From assembly GCF_008932435.1 (NCBI RefSeq), contig NZ_WBWE01000006.1, positions 124,001 through 188,000 of the forward strand: DNA of 64,000 bases. Reading direction: 5' to 3'. Of the stretch, positions 30,015 to 39,733 are shown in pieces. Positions within the stretch are counted from its first letter, which is position 1, and every line of letters starts with the position of its first letter. Made by a program: the position numbers and the translations under genes. The stretch comes from Brucella pseudintermedia. GTDB taxonomy: Bacteria; Pseudomonadota; Alphaproteobacteria; Rhizobiales; Rhizobiaceae. The notes under the pieces are model-generated. The model searched no databases. It worked only from the letters and a program-made list of their open reading frames with translations, and had not been told where the DNA came from.

Positions 30015-31004
30015 CTAATGCCCCGAATGCCCTACGCTCTTCTGGCCGCTTTGCGCGGTAACGGGGAAATCGATTGTCACCTTGCCGGCCTTTTCAAATT
30101 CCAGCGTGACCGGCACGGTCTCGCCTTCCTTGTAGGGCTTTTCCGGCTCGATGAACATGAGATGATAACCGCCGGATTTCAGCACGACCTTCTCCCCGGA
30201 CGGAATATCGAGACCGCCTTCGAGCTTGCGCATCTTCATCACGTCGTTCTGCATGGTCATTTCGTGGATTTCGACGCGCTTGACGCCTTCGGTGGCGGCG
30301 GAAACCAGCTTGTCGGCCTCCTTGCCGTCATTGGCGATGGTCAGGAACCCGCCGGCAACCTTGGCGCCGGGAACCATGGCGCGCACTGACGGGCCGGTGA
30401 TTTCGAGGTCGCCAAGCTTTGTCGGCGCTGCCGCCTGCATGGAACCATGGTCCATCTGGCCGTGATCGCCGCCAGCGCCAGCGGCCTTCACCAGAAGCTG
30501 CGGTGCGGGGTGTTCGAGATCGTGCGGGTTCTGGCCGTCCTGCGGCACTTCCGTCCAGGCAACCGAGGCGGCGCTGCCGCAAAGCTGCGTCACGGGAAAG
30601 GAGAGGGTGGTGTCCTTGTCGAACGGGGCGAGCTGGCCGACGACGGTGAACTCGTCATAGAAGTCGCCCGGCAGGCTGCCATCGGTGAAGCGGACTTCCT
30701 TCACGCCCGATGTCACGTCCTTGCCGTGCACCTTGTAGCTTTGGGCATAGTCGCCCTTGACGGTTTCGATCTTCCAGCCGGGCTTCACCTGCGGCTGGGC
30801 GGAAATGAAACCTTCCGGAAGCTCGATCTTCACTTCGGTCGTGGCCATGCCGTCGCAGCCATGCGGCACGCGGAAGGTGGCCTTGTAGAAACTGCCTGCC
30901 CCGGCTTCGCGCTGGTCGAGCGAGGAATGGGCCTGGGCCAGGCCCGCGGAAGCGCACAGTGCGGCAAGTGAGATTGCGGAGGCGAAAAGACGATGGTTCT
31001 TCAT
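30015..31004 (-). CDS. Periplasmic copper protein: DUF1775 (YcnI) and PCuAC domains fused
   Basis: The 329-residue exported protein has a signal peptide cleaved before His26 (AQA-HSSLDQ). This gives an N-terminal histidine, the copper ligand in YcnI proteins, and Trp also occurs in the domain (PGWKIE). Residues 26-175 are the DUF1775 domain. A histidine/methionine-rich linker follows (GGDHGQMDHGSMQ). Residues about 195-320 are a PCuAC copper chaperone domain with HEMTM, MKM and YHLMF supplying the His/Met ligands. Both domains usually occur as separate proteins. It likely delivers copper to respiratory oxidases or detoxifies it. A DUF2946 gene lies just upstream on the same strand. Confidence 0.88.
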   Translation of the reverse strand: MKNHRLFASAISLAALCASAGLAQAHSSLDQREAGAGSFYKATFRVPHGCDGMATTEVKIELPEGFISAQPQVKPGWKIETVKGDYAQSYKVHGKDVTSGVKEVRFTDGSLPGDFYDEFTVVGQLAPFDKDTTLSFPVTQLCGSAASVAWTEVPQDGQNPHDLEHPAPQLLVKAAGAGGDHGQMDHGSMQAAAPTKLGDLEITGPSVRAMVPGAKVAGGFLTIANDGKEADKLVSAATEGVKRVEIHEMTMQNDVMKMRKLEGGLDIPSGEKVVLKSGGYHLMFIEPEKPYKEGETVPVTLEFEKAGKVTIDFPVTAQSGQKSVGHSGH

Positions 31005-31101
31005 TGTTTCAAACCTGAATAATCATGGACAGGCACGCCGAACAGGGTCCGGGCGCGTTCAGTTCCGAATGCGGGGGAGGCATTCGTTCAAGCGATCCTG
31101 T

Positions 31102-31500
31102 TCAGGCGAGGGGCGGCGCTTGCGGCGGCGCGGAAGGCGGATAGGTGCTGTGCCGCAGGACGGGCTGCGGCGGCACGATGCCGTCGGCCATGGCGATGTG
31201 CGGGGCGGCGCCGGTGGAACCGGCTGGCGCGGGGCACAGGAAGGCGGACGCAATCCGGCAGGCTTCGCATCCATTGTTGCTGAAGTGCCTGTCATGGCCC
31301 TTCTGGTCCGGATCGGAGCCATGGTCGCCAATGCAGAGCACGGGATAGCTGCCATCCGGCAACTGGTACTGGGCCAGCAGGTAGCTGTCGGGCGCATTGA
31401 GGTCGACGGGCTTATGCGCAAAGGCGACGAATATCAGGGCGAATACGCTCAAGATGCGTATCGCCAGAGACATCCGATATTGGCCGATGCTCGTCGTCAA
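31102..31500 (-). CDS. DUF2946-like small exported protein, probably copper-linked
   Basis: The protein has an N-terminal hydrophobic signal (LAIRILSVFALIFVAFAH) and a mature part with CIGDHGSDPDQKGHDRHF and NGCEACRIASAFLC. This arrangement of Cys and His residues fits DUF2946, whose genes often sit beside copper chaperones. It ends in a proline-rich tail. A TTG start at 31500 has GGAG upstream; an ATG at 31473 is the alternative, without a clear ribosome binding site. It precedes the DUF1775-PCuAC gene by 97 bases, likely the same transcript. Confidence 0.7.
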   Translation of the reverse strand: MTTSIGQYRMSLAIRILSVFALIFVAFAHKPVDLNAPDSYLLAQYQLPDGSYPVLCIGDHGSDPDQKGHDRHFSNNGCEACRIASAFLCPAPAGSTGAAPHIAMADGIVPPQPVLRHSTYPPSAPPQAPPLA

Positions 31501-31630
31501 CTCAAAGCTTCTCCATGCAGGCGGACTTTACCTAGCCCATGCGAGCCGTCTTTGCCAAGCATCAAACAGAAACGGCGCGCATTGGTCGCGCCGTTTCTCT
31601 CTCAAGCGGTCAGGGGAGGATGGACGGGGA

Positions 31631-33202
31631 TCAGATCGCCCGCTTCTTCATCTGTTCGGCGATATAATCTGCCTGACGGATGGCGAGCGCCACGATGGTC
31701 AGGGTCGGGTTTTCCGCCCCGCCGGTGGTGAACTGGCTGCCGTCGGAAACGAACAGGTTCTTGATGTCGTGCGTCTGCCCGTGTTTGTTCACCACGCCAT
31801 CCTGCGGCTTTTCGCTCATCCGGTTGGTGCCCAGATTATGCGTTGAAGGATAGGGCGGCGTCGGGAAGGTGCGGATCGCGCCGACGGCCTCGTAGAGCGC
31901 CTTGCCCTGCGCATAGGCATGGTTGCGCATGGCAATATCGTTCGGATGGTCGTCATAATAGACATCGGGAACCGGCAGGCCGTGTTCGTCCTTCACATCC
32001 TTGCTGAGCGTGATGCGGTTTTTCTCCTGCGGCATGTCTTCGCCGACGATCCACAGGCCCGCCATGTTGACATAATCGTCAAGCGCCGAAGTGAAGCCGC
32101 GCCCCCAGCCGCCCGGATTGAGGAAGGCCGCCATGAAGGGCAGGCCGAGCGAAATGGTTTCCATCTCATAGCCGCCAACGAAACCGCGTTTCGGATTATG
32201 CGCGGCCTCGTCGCGGATGATGCCTGCCATGGTGGTGCCGCGATACATGTGCACCGGCTTTTCAAACGAGGCATAGACCGAGCCGGTGGTGTGGCGCATA
32301 TAGTTGCGCCCGACCTGTCCCGAGGAATTGGCAAGGCCGTCCGGGAATTTCGACGAGGCCGAGTTGAGCAGCAGGCGCGGGCTTTCGATCGAATTGCCCG
32401 CCACGCAGACGACGCGCGCCTTCTGGAAATGCTGCTTGCCGTCCTTGTCGGCATAGAGCACGCCCGTCACCTTGCCCGCCGCATTGTGCTCGATCTTCAG
32501 CGCCGTGCATTCGGGGCGGACTTCCAGCTTGCCGGTTTCCTCGCCCTTCGGGATTTCCGTATAGAGCGTCGACCATTTCGCGCCCCATTTGCAGCCCTGG
32601 AAGCAGAAGCCGGTCTGCTGGCAGCCCATGCGGTCGTCGCGCGGCGCGGAGTTGATCGCCATGCGGCCCGTATGGCATTCCTTGTAGCCGAGCTTGTCGG
32701 CGCCCGCCTTCAAAACCTTGAAATTATTGTTGCCGGGCAGGCCCTCGATCCCGTTGGTGCGGGTGACGCCCATCTTGTCCTCGGCCTTGGCGTAATAGGG
32801 CTCCAGTTCGGCGAGCGTGATCGGCCAGTCGAGCAGGTTCGCCCCTTCGATCTTGCCGTAATGGGTGAGCGTCTGGAACTCGTAATCCTGAAAGCGCAGC
32901 GATGCGCCAGCCCAGTGCGTGGTGGTGCCGCCAACCGCCTTCACGATCCATGCGGGCAGGTTGGGGAAATCATGCGACACGCGCCAGCTGCCCGATGTGG
33001 TGCGCTTGTCGAGCCAGGCGAGCTGCGCGAAACTGTCCCATTCGTCATTGATGAAATCTTCAAATTCGTGGCGTTTTCCCGCTTCCAGAATAACGACATC
33101 AATGCCTTTCTGGGCCAGTTCGTTGCCGAGCGTGCCGCCGCCAGCGCCCGAGCCGATAATGACGACGACCTTGTCGTCCTTGAGATCATATGGAGCAGCC
33201 AT
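31631..33202 (-). CDS. GMC-family FAD oxidoreductase (gluconate dehydrogenase large-subunit type)
   Basis: The 523-residue protein has the Rossmann FAD motif VVIIGSGAGGGTLGNELA at residues 12-29. A cysteine-containing middle region (CQQTGFCFQGCKWGAKW) is typical of the membrane-bound gluconate/sorbitol dehydrogenase large subunits. The C-terminal GMC part has STHNLGTNRMS and LFVSDGSQFTTGGAENPTLT. No own signal peptide is seen; these subunits are co-exported with the Tat-bearing small subunit, whose gene is just upstream. The substrate, a sugar or sugar alcohol, cannot be told. The ribosome binding site is GGGAGGAAACA. The usual cytochrome c subunit gene is absent here. Confidence 0.87.
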   Translation of the reverse strand: MAAPYDLKDDKVVVIIGSGAGGGTLGNELAQKGIDVVILEAGKRHEFEDFINDEWDSFAQLAWLDKRTTSGSWRVSHDFPNLPAWIVKAVGGTTTHWAGASLRFQDYEFQTLTHYGKIEGANLLDWPITLAELEPYYAKAEDKMGVTRTNGIEGLPGNNNFKVLKAGADKLGYKECHTGRMAINSAPRDDRMGCQQTGFCFQGCKWGAKWSTLYTEIPKGEETGKLEVRPECTALKIEHNAAGKVTGVLYADKDGKQHFQKARVVCVAGNSIESPRLLLNSASSKFPDGLANSSGQVGRNYMRHTTGSVYASFEKPVHMYRGTTMAGIIRDEAAHNPKRGFVGGYEMETISLGLPFMAAFLNPGGWGRGFTSALDDYVNMAGLWIVGEDMPQEKNRITLSKDVKDEHGLPVPDVYYDDHPNDIAMRNHAYAQGKALYEAVGAIRTFPTPPYPSTHNLGTNRMSEKPQDGVVNKHGQTHDIKNLFVSDGSQFTTGGAENPTLTIVALAIRQADYIAEQMKKRAI

Positions 33203-33298
33203 TGTTTCCTCCCAATGCTTTCCCGTTTCCGCAAGACGTGATGCGTCTGCCGGACGGTGGTGCCGCTTTGTAACCGGTGTGTTTTCGCGCCGGGGCGC

Positions 33299-33853
33299 TT
33301 ACAGCCATTCGATATCGTCGAAGCCGCGCTGGATGTAGCCGCCCTTGGAATAGGCCTCGCCCTCGTAGCCGAAGAGCGGCCAGATTTCCTTCTGGTTGTA
33401 AAGGCCGGTCACAAGCCCGCTTCGCACCTTCTGGAAGAAGGGGCTTTTCTCTATATCGCGCAGGATGGCGACGCGCTCTTCCTCCCAGCCAAGTCCCAGA
33501 TAGCCTCCGGCTCCGGCCCGCTTGTCCAGATCGGCAACGCCGTCCTCGATCAGCTTCTTCAGCGTCTCGTCCTTGGCGGAATCCGCGTCATAGGGTTTGA
33601 CGGCGATGGCGTAGAAACGGTCCGGCAGCTTGTCGTGCGGGTAGATGTCGCGTGCGAGCTGGATCAGGGTCGCCATGGTCTCGGGCTTGAGCGTGGCGGT
33701 CTCAAGCGCCCATGCGAATTGCGGGCAGATAACGGCATTGCCGCTGATGACCAGCATGGCGCCGAGGCTGAGCCCCGCGCCGCGCTTGAGAACGTCGCGG
33801 CGCGACAGCGTCTTTTTCTGCCTGCTGGAAAGACCGTCGAAAACGGTTGTCAT
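33299..33853 (-). CDS. Gluconate 2-dehydrogenase subunit 3-like protein, Tat-exported
   Basis: The 184-residue small subunit begins MTTVFDGLSSRQKKTLSRRD with a twin-arginine signal (SRRDVLKRGAGLSLGAMLV). The mature part has family text (TMATLIQLARDIYPHDKLPD, FFQKVRSGLVTGLYNQKEIW). It escorts and stabilises the GMC flavoprotein encoded 96 bases downstream. GGAGGAG six bases upstream supports this start. An in-frame ATG at 33949 would add 32 residues and follows a hairpin with its own GGAGGAG in the loop. Confidence 0.85.
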   Translation of the reverse strand: MTTVFDGLSSRQKKTLSRRDVLKRGAGLSLGAMLVISGNAVICPQFAWALETATLKPETMATLIQLARDIYPHDKLPDRFYAIAVKPYDADSAKDETLKKLIEDGVADLDKRAGAGGYLGLGWEEERVAILRDIEKSPFFQKVRSGLVTGLYNQKEIWPLFGYEGEAYSKGGYIQRGFDDIEWL

Positions 33854-33949
33854 TCGGTTCTCCTCCATTGCTTGCCCGTCCGGAATGGGCGGGCTGGCTG
33901 TGCGTTCCCGGAGATTTTCACCACCGGGAATGCTGGCATTTGCGTCCAT

Positions 33950-33972
33950 CACGGCCTCTCCTCCAGGCCGTG
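33950..33972 (-). promoter_or_regulatory. Hairpin presenting a Shine-Dalgarno sequence in its loop
   Basis: On the minus strand CACGGCCT and AGGCCGTG form a perfect 8-bp stem with loop GGAGGAG, directly followed by ATG at 33949. This ATG is in frame with the subunit-3 gene. The structure could control an alternative longer translation start; alternatively it is a mere inverted repeat between genes. Confidence 0.45.
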
Positions 33973-33990
33973 GAAGACGATGGGGCGGGC

Positions 33991-34386
33991 CTACTGGTAG
34001 CGCCCGCCGCGTTGCAGAACTTCGATCTTGTAGCCGTCCGGGTCTTCCGCGAAGAAGAAGCGGGCGAGCTGCACGCCGTTGTTCTTGAAATCGACAAGCT
34101 TGCCGACCTTGAAGCCAAGTTTCGTGAAGCGGGCATGTTCGGCATCGACATCATCGACCACGACGGCAAGATGGCCGTAGCCGTCGCCCAGATTGTAAGG
34201 CTCGGTGCGGCCCTTGTTGACCGTCAGCTCGACTTCGAAATCGGCTTCGGCATTGCGCAGATAGATCAGCGTGAAGGTTTCGAAATCGATGCGCTCGGCA
34301 ATATCGAGGCCAAAGGCCTGTTTGTAGAAGGAAACGGATTTTTCCTCGTCGAGAACGCGGATCATCGAATGAATGGCTTTGGCCAC
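33991..34386 (-). CDS. gloA: Lactoylglutathione lyase (glyoxalase I-like, VOC family)
   Basis: The 131-residue protein has the two VOC half-modules: IHSMIRVLDEEKSVSFYKQA and, later, GHLAVVVDDVDAEHARF. Metal ligands are expected at His6, Glu of DFEVELT, His of YGHLAV and Glu of GYKIEVLQ. It converts methylglyoxal-glutathione hemithioacetal to lactoylglutathione. A GTG start at 34386 with AGGAG six bases upstream gives the normal family length; longer frames upstream have no support. A GC-rich inverted repeat spans its stop codon. Confidence 0.85.
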   Translation of the reverse strand: MAKAIHSMIRVLDEEKSVSFYKQAFGLDIAERIDFETFTLIYLRNAEADFEVELTVNKGRTEPYNLGDGYGHLAVVVDDVDAEHARFTKLGFKVGKLVDFKNNGVQLARFFFAEDPDGYKIEVLQRGGRYQ

Positions 34387-34528
34387 AAGCTGCTCCTGTT
34401 TCTTTGCCGCTTCGTCAAATGCGGCTTGCGATTGTCTTGCTGGTTGTCGATTATGGTAGAAAAAACGGCGGCGTGGTGGCAATCGGCTACCACAGCCAAG
34501 TTCGTGCTCTGAACCAACGGAGGAACCC

Positions 34529-34822
34529 ATGTGCAAGGTTTTCGCCGAGCAGGACCCGGAAGGCTACCGGCAGATCAATCGCTCCGTGCGCATAGGCGGC
34601 CATTCCACCAGCATTCAGCTGGAGGCCACCTTCTGGCGCCTGCTGGACGAGATCGCGGCCAGCCAGAACCTGACGACGCCCCGCTTCATATCCACGCTTT
34701 ACGATGAAGCGCTGGAGGCCAATGGCGCGATCCCCAACTTCGCCTCCATGCTGCGCACGACCTGCGCGCTTTACCTCATGGGCCATCGCCCCGAGGCTGC
34801 CGTTTGTGAGGAGGCCGCGTGA
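34529..34822 (+). CDS. Ribbon-helix-helix domain protein (RHH_4 type)
   Basis: The 97-residue protein contains NRSVRIGGHSTSIQLEATFW followed by RLLDEIAASQNLTTPRFIST, a ribbon then helix-helix layout as in the RHH_4 family. Such proteins bind DNA as dimers or interact with aryl-sulfate-linked genes; target unknown. GGAGGAACCC precedes the ATG. It is divergent from gloA with a 142-bp gap, and an octamer-repeat element follows it. Confidence 0.78.
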   Translation: MCKVFAEQDPEGYRQINRSVRIGGHSTSIQLEATFWRLLDEIAASQNLTTPRFISTLYDEALEANGAIPNFASMLRTTCALYLMGHRPEAAVCEEAA

Positions 34823-34864
34823 AACGAGCCCGGGTGGGCATTGGCCTTTTGGTGAAAAAGGCAT

Positions 34865-34941
34865 AAGGAATAAGGGAATAGGGCAATAAGGCAGTAGGGC
34901 AATATGTTCCATACATACTCCCTTACTCCCTTCCTGCCTTC
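34865..34941. repeat. Octamer-repeat element 1 (degenerate, inverted halves)
   Basis: Left half units at 34872-34903 are AAGGGAAT, AGGGCAAT, AAGGCAGT, AGGGCAAT, then ATGTTCC. The right half, in the opposite sense, is CTCCCTTA, CTCCCTTC, CTGCCTTC at 34918-34941. The 8-base periodicity is kept though units differ. It ends 15 bases before the mrp start codon. Related to the elements at 36139-36343 and 58899-59079. Confidence 0.75.
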
Positions 34942-34956
34942 ATTAAAGGAATCGGA

Positions 34957-36132
34957 ATGACAAGCGTAACACGCGAACAGGTTCAGGAACGGCTGAGGGC
35001 CGTGACGGGACCGGATTTCGAAAGCGATGTCGTGTCGCTCGGTCTGGTGTCGGATATCTTCATTGCCGACGGCAAGGTCTTCTTCTCCATCACGGTCCCT
35101 GCCGAGCGCGCCGACGCGCTGGAACCGATGCGGCTTGCCGCTGAAAAGGCCGTGAAGGAAATCCCGGGCGTCACCGGCGCGCTGGTCACGCTTACGGCAG
35201 AAAAGAAGGGCGGGCGCACCAGCGACGACGCACCGCCGCCGCCAAAGCCGCAACCGGCACCGCGCCCCGTCGCGGTTTCCGGACAGGGCAAGCATGGACA
35301 TGCACCCCAGCCGCGCCCGGCGGCAAAACCCGGCATTCCGGGCGTCGGCGCGATCATCGCCGTCGCATCGGGCAAGGGCGGCGTCGGCAAATCCACCACG
35401 GCGGTCAATCTGGCGCTCGGCCTTGCCGCCAACGGGTTGAAGGTCGGCATTCTGGACGCCGATATTTACGGGCCGTCCATGCCGCGCCTGCTCGGCCTTT
35501 CCGGCCGTCCGGAAACGATCGAGGGCCGCACGCTGAAGCCGATGGAAAACTACGGCGTCAAGGTCATGTCCATGGGCTTCATGGTCGATGAGGAAACGCC
35601 GATGATCTGGCGCGGGCCGATGGTCATGTCGGCGCTGACGCAGATGCTGCGCGAAGTGGCCTGGGGCGAGCTTGACGTTCTGGTGGTCGACATGCCGCCC
35701 GGCACCGGCGACGCGCAGCTTACCATGGCGCAGCAGGTGCCGCTGGCGGGCGCGGTTATCGTTTCGACGCCGCAGGATCTCGCGCTGATCGACGCGCGCA
35801 AGGGCTTGAACATGTTCCACAAGGTGAATGTGCCGCTTCTCGGTATCGTCGAGAATATGAGCTATTTCATCGCGCCCGATACCGGCACGCGCTACGATAT
35901 TTTCGGCAATGGCGGCGCGCGCAAGGAAGCCGAGCGGCTGAACGTGCCGTTCCTCGGCGAAGTGCCGCTGCATATGGATGTGCGCGCCTATTCGGATGCC
36001 GGAACCCCGATCACCGTCAAGGACCCGGACAGCGAACACGCGAAAATCTATCGCGAGATTGCCCGGAAGGTCTGGGAAAACATGAAGGGCGGCAAGGGCG
36101 CTCGTGCAGCGCCGGCGATTGTTTTTGAGTAG
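34957..36132 (+). CDS. mrp: Mrp/NBP35-family P-loop ATPase without cysteines
   Basis: The 391-residue protein has an N-terminal MIP18/DUF59 domain (about 1-85) and a proline-rich linker. The Mrp ATPase domain has a deviant Walker A GKGGVGKSTT at residues 139-148 and VVDMPPGTGDAQLT. The family normally loads and carries iron-sulfur clusters through a C-terminal CxxC pair. Here the equivalent place reads NMSYFIAPDTGTRYDIFG, and no cysteine occurs anywhere in the chain. Cluster binding by cysteine is therefore impossible and the mechanism must differ. Octamer-repeat elements flank the gene on both sides, and its stop codon is the edge of the downstream one. Confidence 0.93.
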   Translation: MTSVTREQVQERLRAVTGPDFESDVVSLGLVSDIFIADGKVFFSITVPAERADALEPMRLAAEKAVKEIPGVTGALVTLTAEKKGGRTSDDAPPPPKPQPAPRPVAVSGQGKHGHAPQPRPAAKPGIPGVGAIIAVASGKGGVGKSTTAVNLALGLAANGLKVGILDADIYGPSMPRLLGLSGRPETIEGRTLKPMENYGVKVMSMGFMVDEETPMIWRGPMVMSALTQMLREVAWGELDVLVVDMPPGTGDAQLTMAQQVPLAGAVIVSTPQDLALIDARKGLNMFHKVNVPLLGIVENMSYFIAPDTGTRYDIFGNGGARKEAERLNVPFLGEVPLHMDVRAYSDAGTPITVKDPDSEHAKIYREIARKVWENMKGGKGARAAPAIVFE

Positions 36133-36138
36133 GGGGTT

Positions 36139-36204
36139 AAGGCAATAAGGCAGTAGGGCAGTATGTTAAGGGAATAGGGGAGTAAGGGAGTAGGGGAGTA
36201 TGTT
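36139..36204. repeat. Octamer-repeat element 2, left half
   Basis: Two sub-arrays each end in ATGTT. The first is AAGGCAAT, AAGGCAGT, AGGGCAGT (36139-36162) then ATGTT. The second is AAGGGAAT, AGGGGAGT, AAGGGAGT, AGGGGAGT (36168-36199) then ATGTT. The first sub-array contains the canonical AGGGCAGT unit. Confidence 0.8.
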
Positions 36205-36239
36205 TTGGTTGCGGATGACCGCGCCAACCATATCCTTCT

Positions 36240-36340
36240 CTGCCCTACTGCCCTACTGCCCTACTGCCCTACTGCCCTACTGCCCTACTGCCCTACTGCC
36301 CTACTGCCCTACTGCCCTACTGCCCTACTGCCCTACTGCC

Positions 36341-36343
<3 letters not shown>
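36240..36343. repeat. HOOF-type VNTR, 13 exact copies of CTGCCCTA
   Basis: Thirteen perfect tandem copies of CTGCCCTA occupy 104 bases. The complementary unit is the AGGGCAGT octamer used for Brucella HOOF-Print strain typing. The last unit supplies the stop codon (TAG on the minus strand) of pgm. Perfect identity among copies implies recent slippage, so copy number should vary between strains. Confidence 0.97.
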
Positions 36344-38005
<1,662 letters not shown>

Positions 38006-38089
38006 TTAACTTGTCGGCATTTGCGGTCATTGCAAGACAACATAGATCAAACTTATTGATTGAAAATAACAAAGCGTGTGTTTGTTGTG

Positions 38090-39421
38090 TCAGCCTGCAT
38101 CCTTGAACAGCACGCTCTGGTCGAACAGGTAGCGGTTGGAAAGCGGCAGGCTCGCCGCGCCCACCGCCTTGGCATGGACGCCAACCTTGCCCTCGATGAT
38201 CTCCGGCGCGCGCAGGCCCTGCAAGTCGAGACATGAAAGCTCAATGCGGGTCGCTTCCACGATGCGGTGGCGCACATTGCCCGGCAGCCAGCCGTCGATG
38301 ACGGCGGCGGGAAAGTCGATGACGGAAGCAGCCGCCACCGCCGCATGGGCCAGCCCGCGCGCGGCAAGCGCCACCCATTCGTCGAGCGGGGTGCCGAAAT
38401 TGCGCCAGTTTTCCGGCGAAAGCCACAGGTCGTCGGACGGCAGGTTGCGCTCCTGCAACATGCGTTCGAGGACGAACAGCGAGGCCGTGTCGATAAGCTG
38501 CAAGGTTTCGCCGCGCTCCCACGTGCCGCGCATGCGCATCGGCATGGAGCCGAGCGCGCCCGCATTGCCGGTGCGTCCGGGATAGAGCGTGTTGTTCAGC
38601 ACCACGCCGCCGCCGATGAACGAGCCGATGAAGAAATAGACGAAATCGGTAAATTCAGGCCCGCGGCCAAAGGTCAGTTCCGCGCCGCAAGCCGCCGTTC
38701 CGTCATTCTGGATGAAGACCGGAAACGAGAATGCATGGGCGAAATCGCCGACCAGATCCGCACCGAGCCACGCGTCCAGGTCCGCGGCTGGCGCGCCCAC
38801 TTCCTCGACCCAGTTCCACAGTTCAAAGGGAAGCGCGATGCCGAGCCCTGCAATGCGCCCGCGTTTGCCGGGATCGAGAGCCATGGTGAAATCGGCCACG
38901 CTGTCGATGGTAAAGCTGCGGATTTCATCCGGCACCGGCCAGCGATAGGTGATGTGCCGCCGCTCGCGGATCGCGCCCAGAAAATCCATCAGGATGATTT
39001 CCGCGCTGCGCCGCCCGATCTTGAGGCCGAAGGAGAAAACCCCGTCGGCGGCAAGACGCATCGGCATGGAAGGCTGGCCGACGCGACCGCGCACGCGCTC
39101 GCCCTGCGTGATGAGGCCGTCTTTCTCCAGCGCCCGGATGATGACGGAAACCGTCTGCGCCGAAAGCCCGGTCAGGCGCGCAATGTCGGCGCGGGCAAGC
39201 GCGCCGTGCCTGCGCACCAGCGCCAGAACCAGCCGCTCATTATAGGCGCGCACGCCGATCTGGTTGGAGCCGCGATTGACGTTCGCGCCCGGCCCGGCGA
39301 ATTGCTGCATGGCGGGACCCGGCGTGCCGGAAAGTGTACCGTAAACTGTATTGGAAACTGTACCGGGGACGGTATCGGCCGATCCGCTGTACGGCTCGCG
39401 TTCAACTTTATGACTGACCAT
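38090..39421 (-). CDS. ROK-family transcriptional regulator
   Basis: The 443-residue protein has a winged helix-turn-helix at about 66-108 (RHGALARADIARLTGLSAQT, ALEKDGLITQ) and a C-terminal ROK sugar-binding domain (GLGIALPFELW, FIQNDGTAACGAELTFG). It sits divergent to frcBCAK and upstream of pgm on the same strand, so it probably represses sugar uptake genes until a sugar binds. The start at 39421 has GGGAGAGG four bases upstream. Residues 16-35 are encoded by imperfect 12-base repeats (pattern GTVS, NTVY, GTLS) and look like an expanded linker. A shorter start at 39310 is possible. Confidence 0.87.
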   Translation of the reverse strand: MVSHKVEREPYSGSADTVPGTVSNTVYGTLSGTPGPAMQQFAGPGANVNRGSNQIGVRAYNERLVLALVRRHGALARADIARLTGLSAQTVSVIIRALEKDGLITQGERVRGRVGQPSMPMRLAADGVFSFGLKIGRRSAEIILMDFLGAIRERRHITYRWPVPDEIRSFTIDSVADFTMALDPGKRGRIAGLGIALPFELWNWVEEVGAPAADLDAWLGADLVGDFAHAFSFPVFIQNDGTAACGAELTFGRGPEFTDFVYFFIGSFIGGGVVLNNTLYPGRTGNAGALGSMPMRMRGTWERGETLQLIDTASLFVLERMLQERNLPSDDLWLSPENWRNFGTPLDEWVALAARGLAHAAVAAASVIDFPAAVIDGWLPGNVRHRIVEATRIELSCLDLQGLRAPEIIEGKVGVHAKAVGAASLPLSNRYLFDQSVLFKDAG

Positions 39422-39630
39422 AGCCTCTCCCAGATTCCGGCCCATGGGGTGCAATCGGAATGCGGCCATGGCGTGCGGGACTTCCTAAACCAAACATCGA
39501 AGGAGAAAAACCCCAAAATGTGCGGGACATCAAATAAAAACAATCGCTTAAGATAGGTCCGGGATGAAGTGGCAGCTTGTCGTCTGCCTTCTCGATCCTC
39601 TCTCCTCCGCCTTCCAGAGTGACACAGCAC

Positions 39631-39657
39631 ATTAATAAATCAAGTGGATTTATTAAT
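39631..39657. promoter_or_regulatory. Perfect 11-bp palindromic operator, frc/ROK region
   Basis: ATTAATAAATC and GATTTATTAAT are perfect inverted repeats around AAGTG. The right arm abuts TTGACT (39657-39662), a possible -35 box for frcB, so a bound repressor would block it. The divergent ROK regulator is the obvious candidate. A related half site, TTATTGATTGA, occurs near 38050 upstream of pgm. Confidence 0.8.
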
Positions 39658-39733
39658 TGACTCTGTTTTAAAGCCGTGTTTTGCTTCTCCCCTGCCGGGG
39701 GAAGAGGAACCGGTTTCAATCTGGGAGGAGTCC

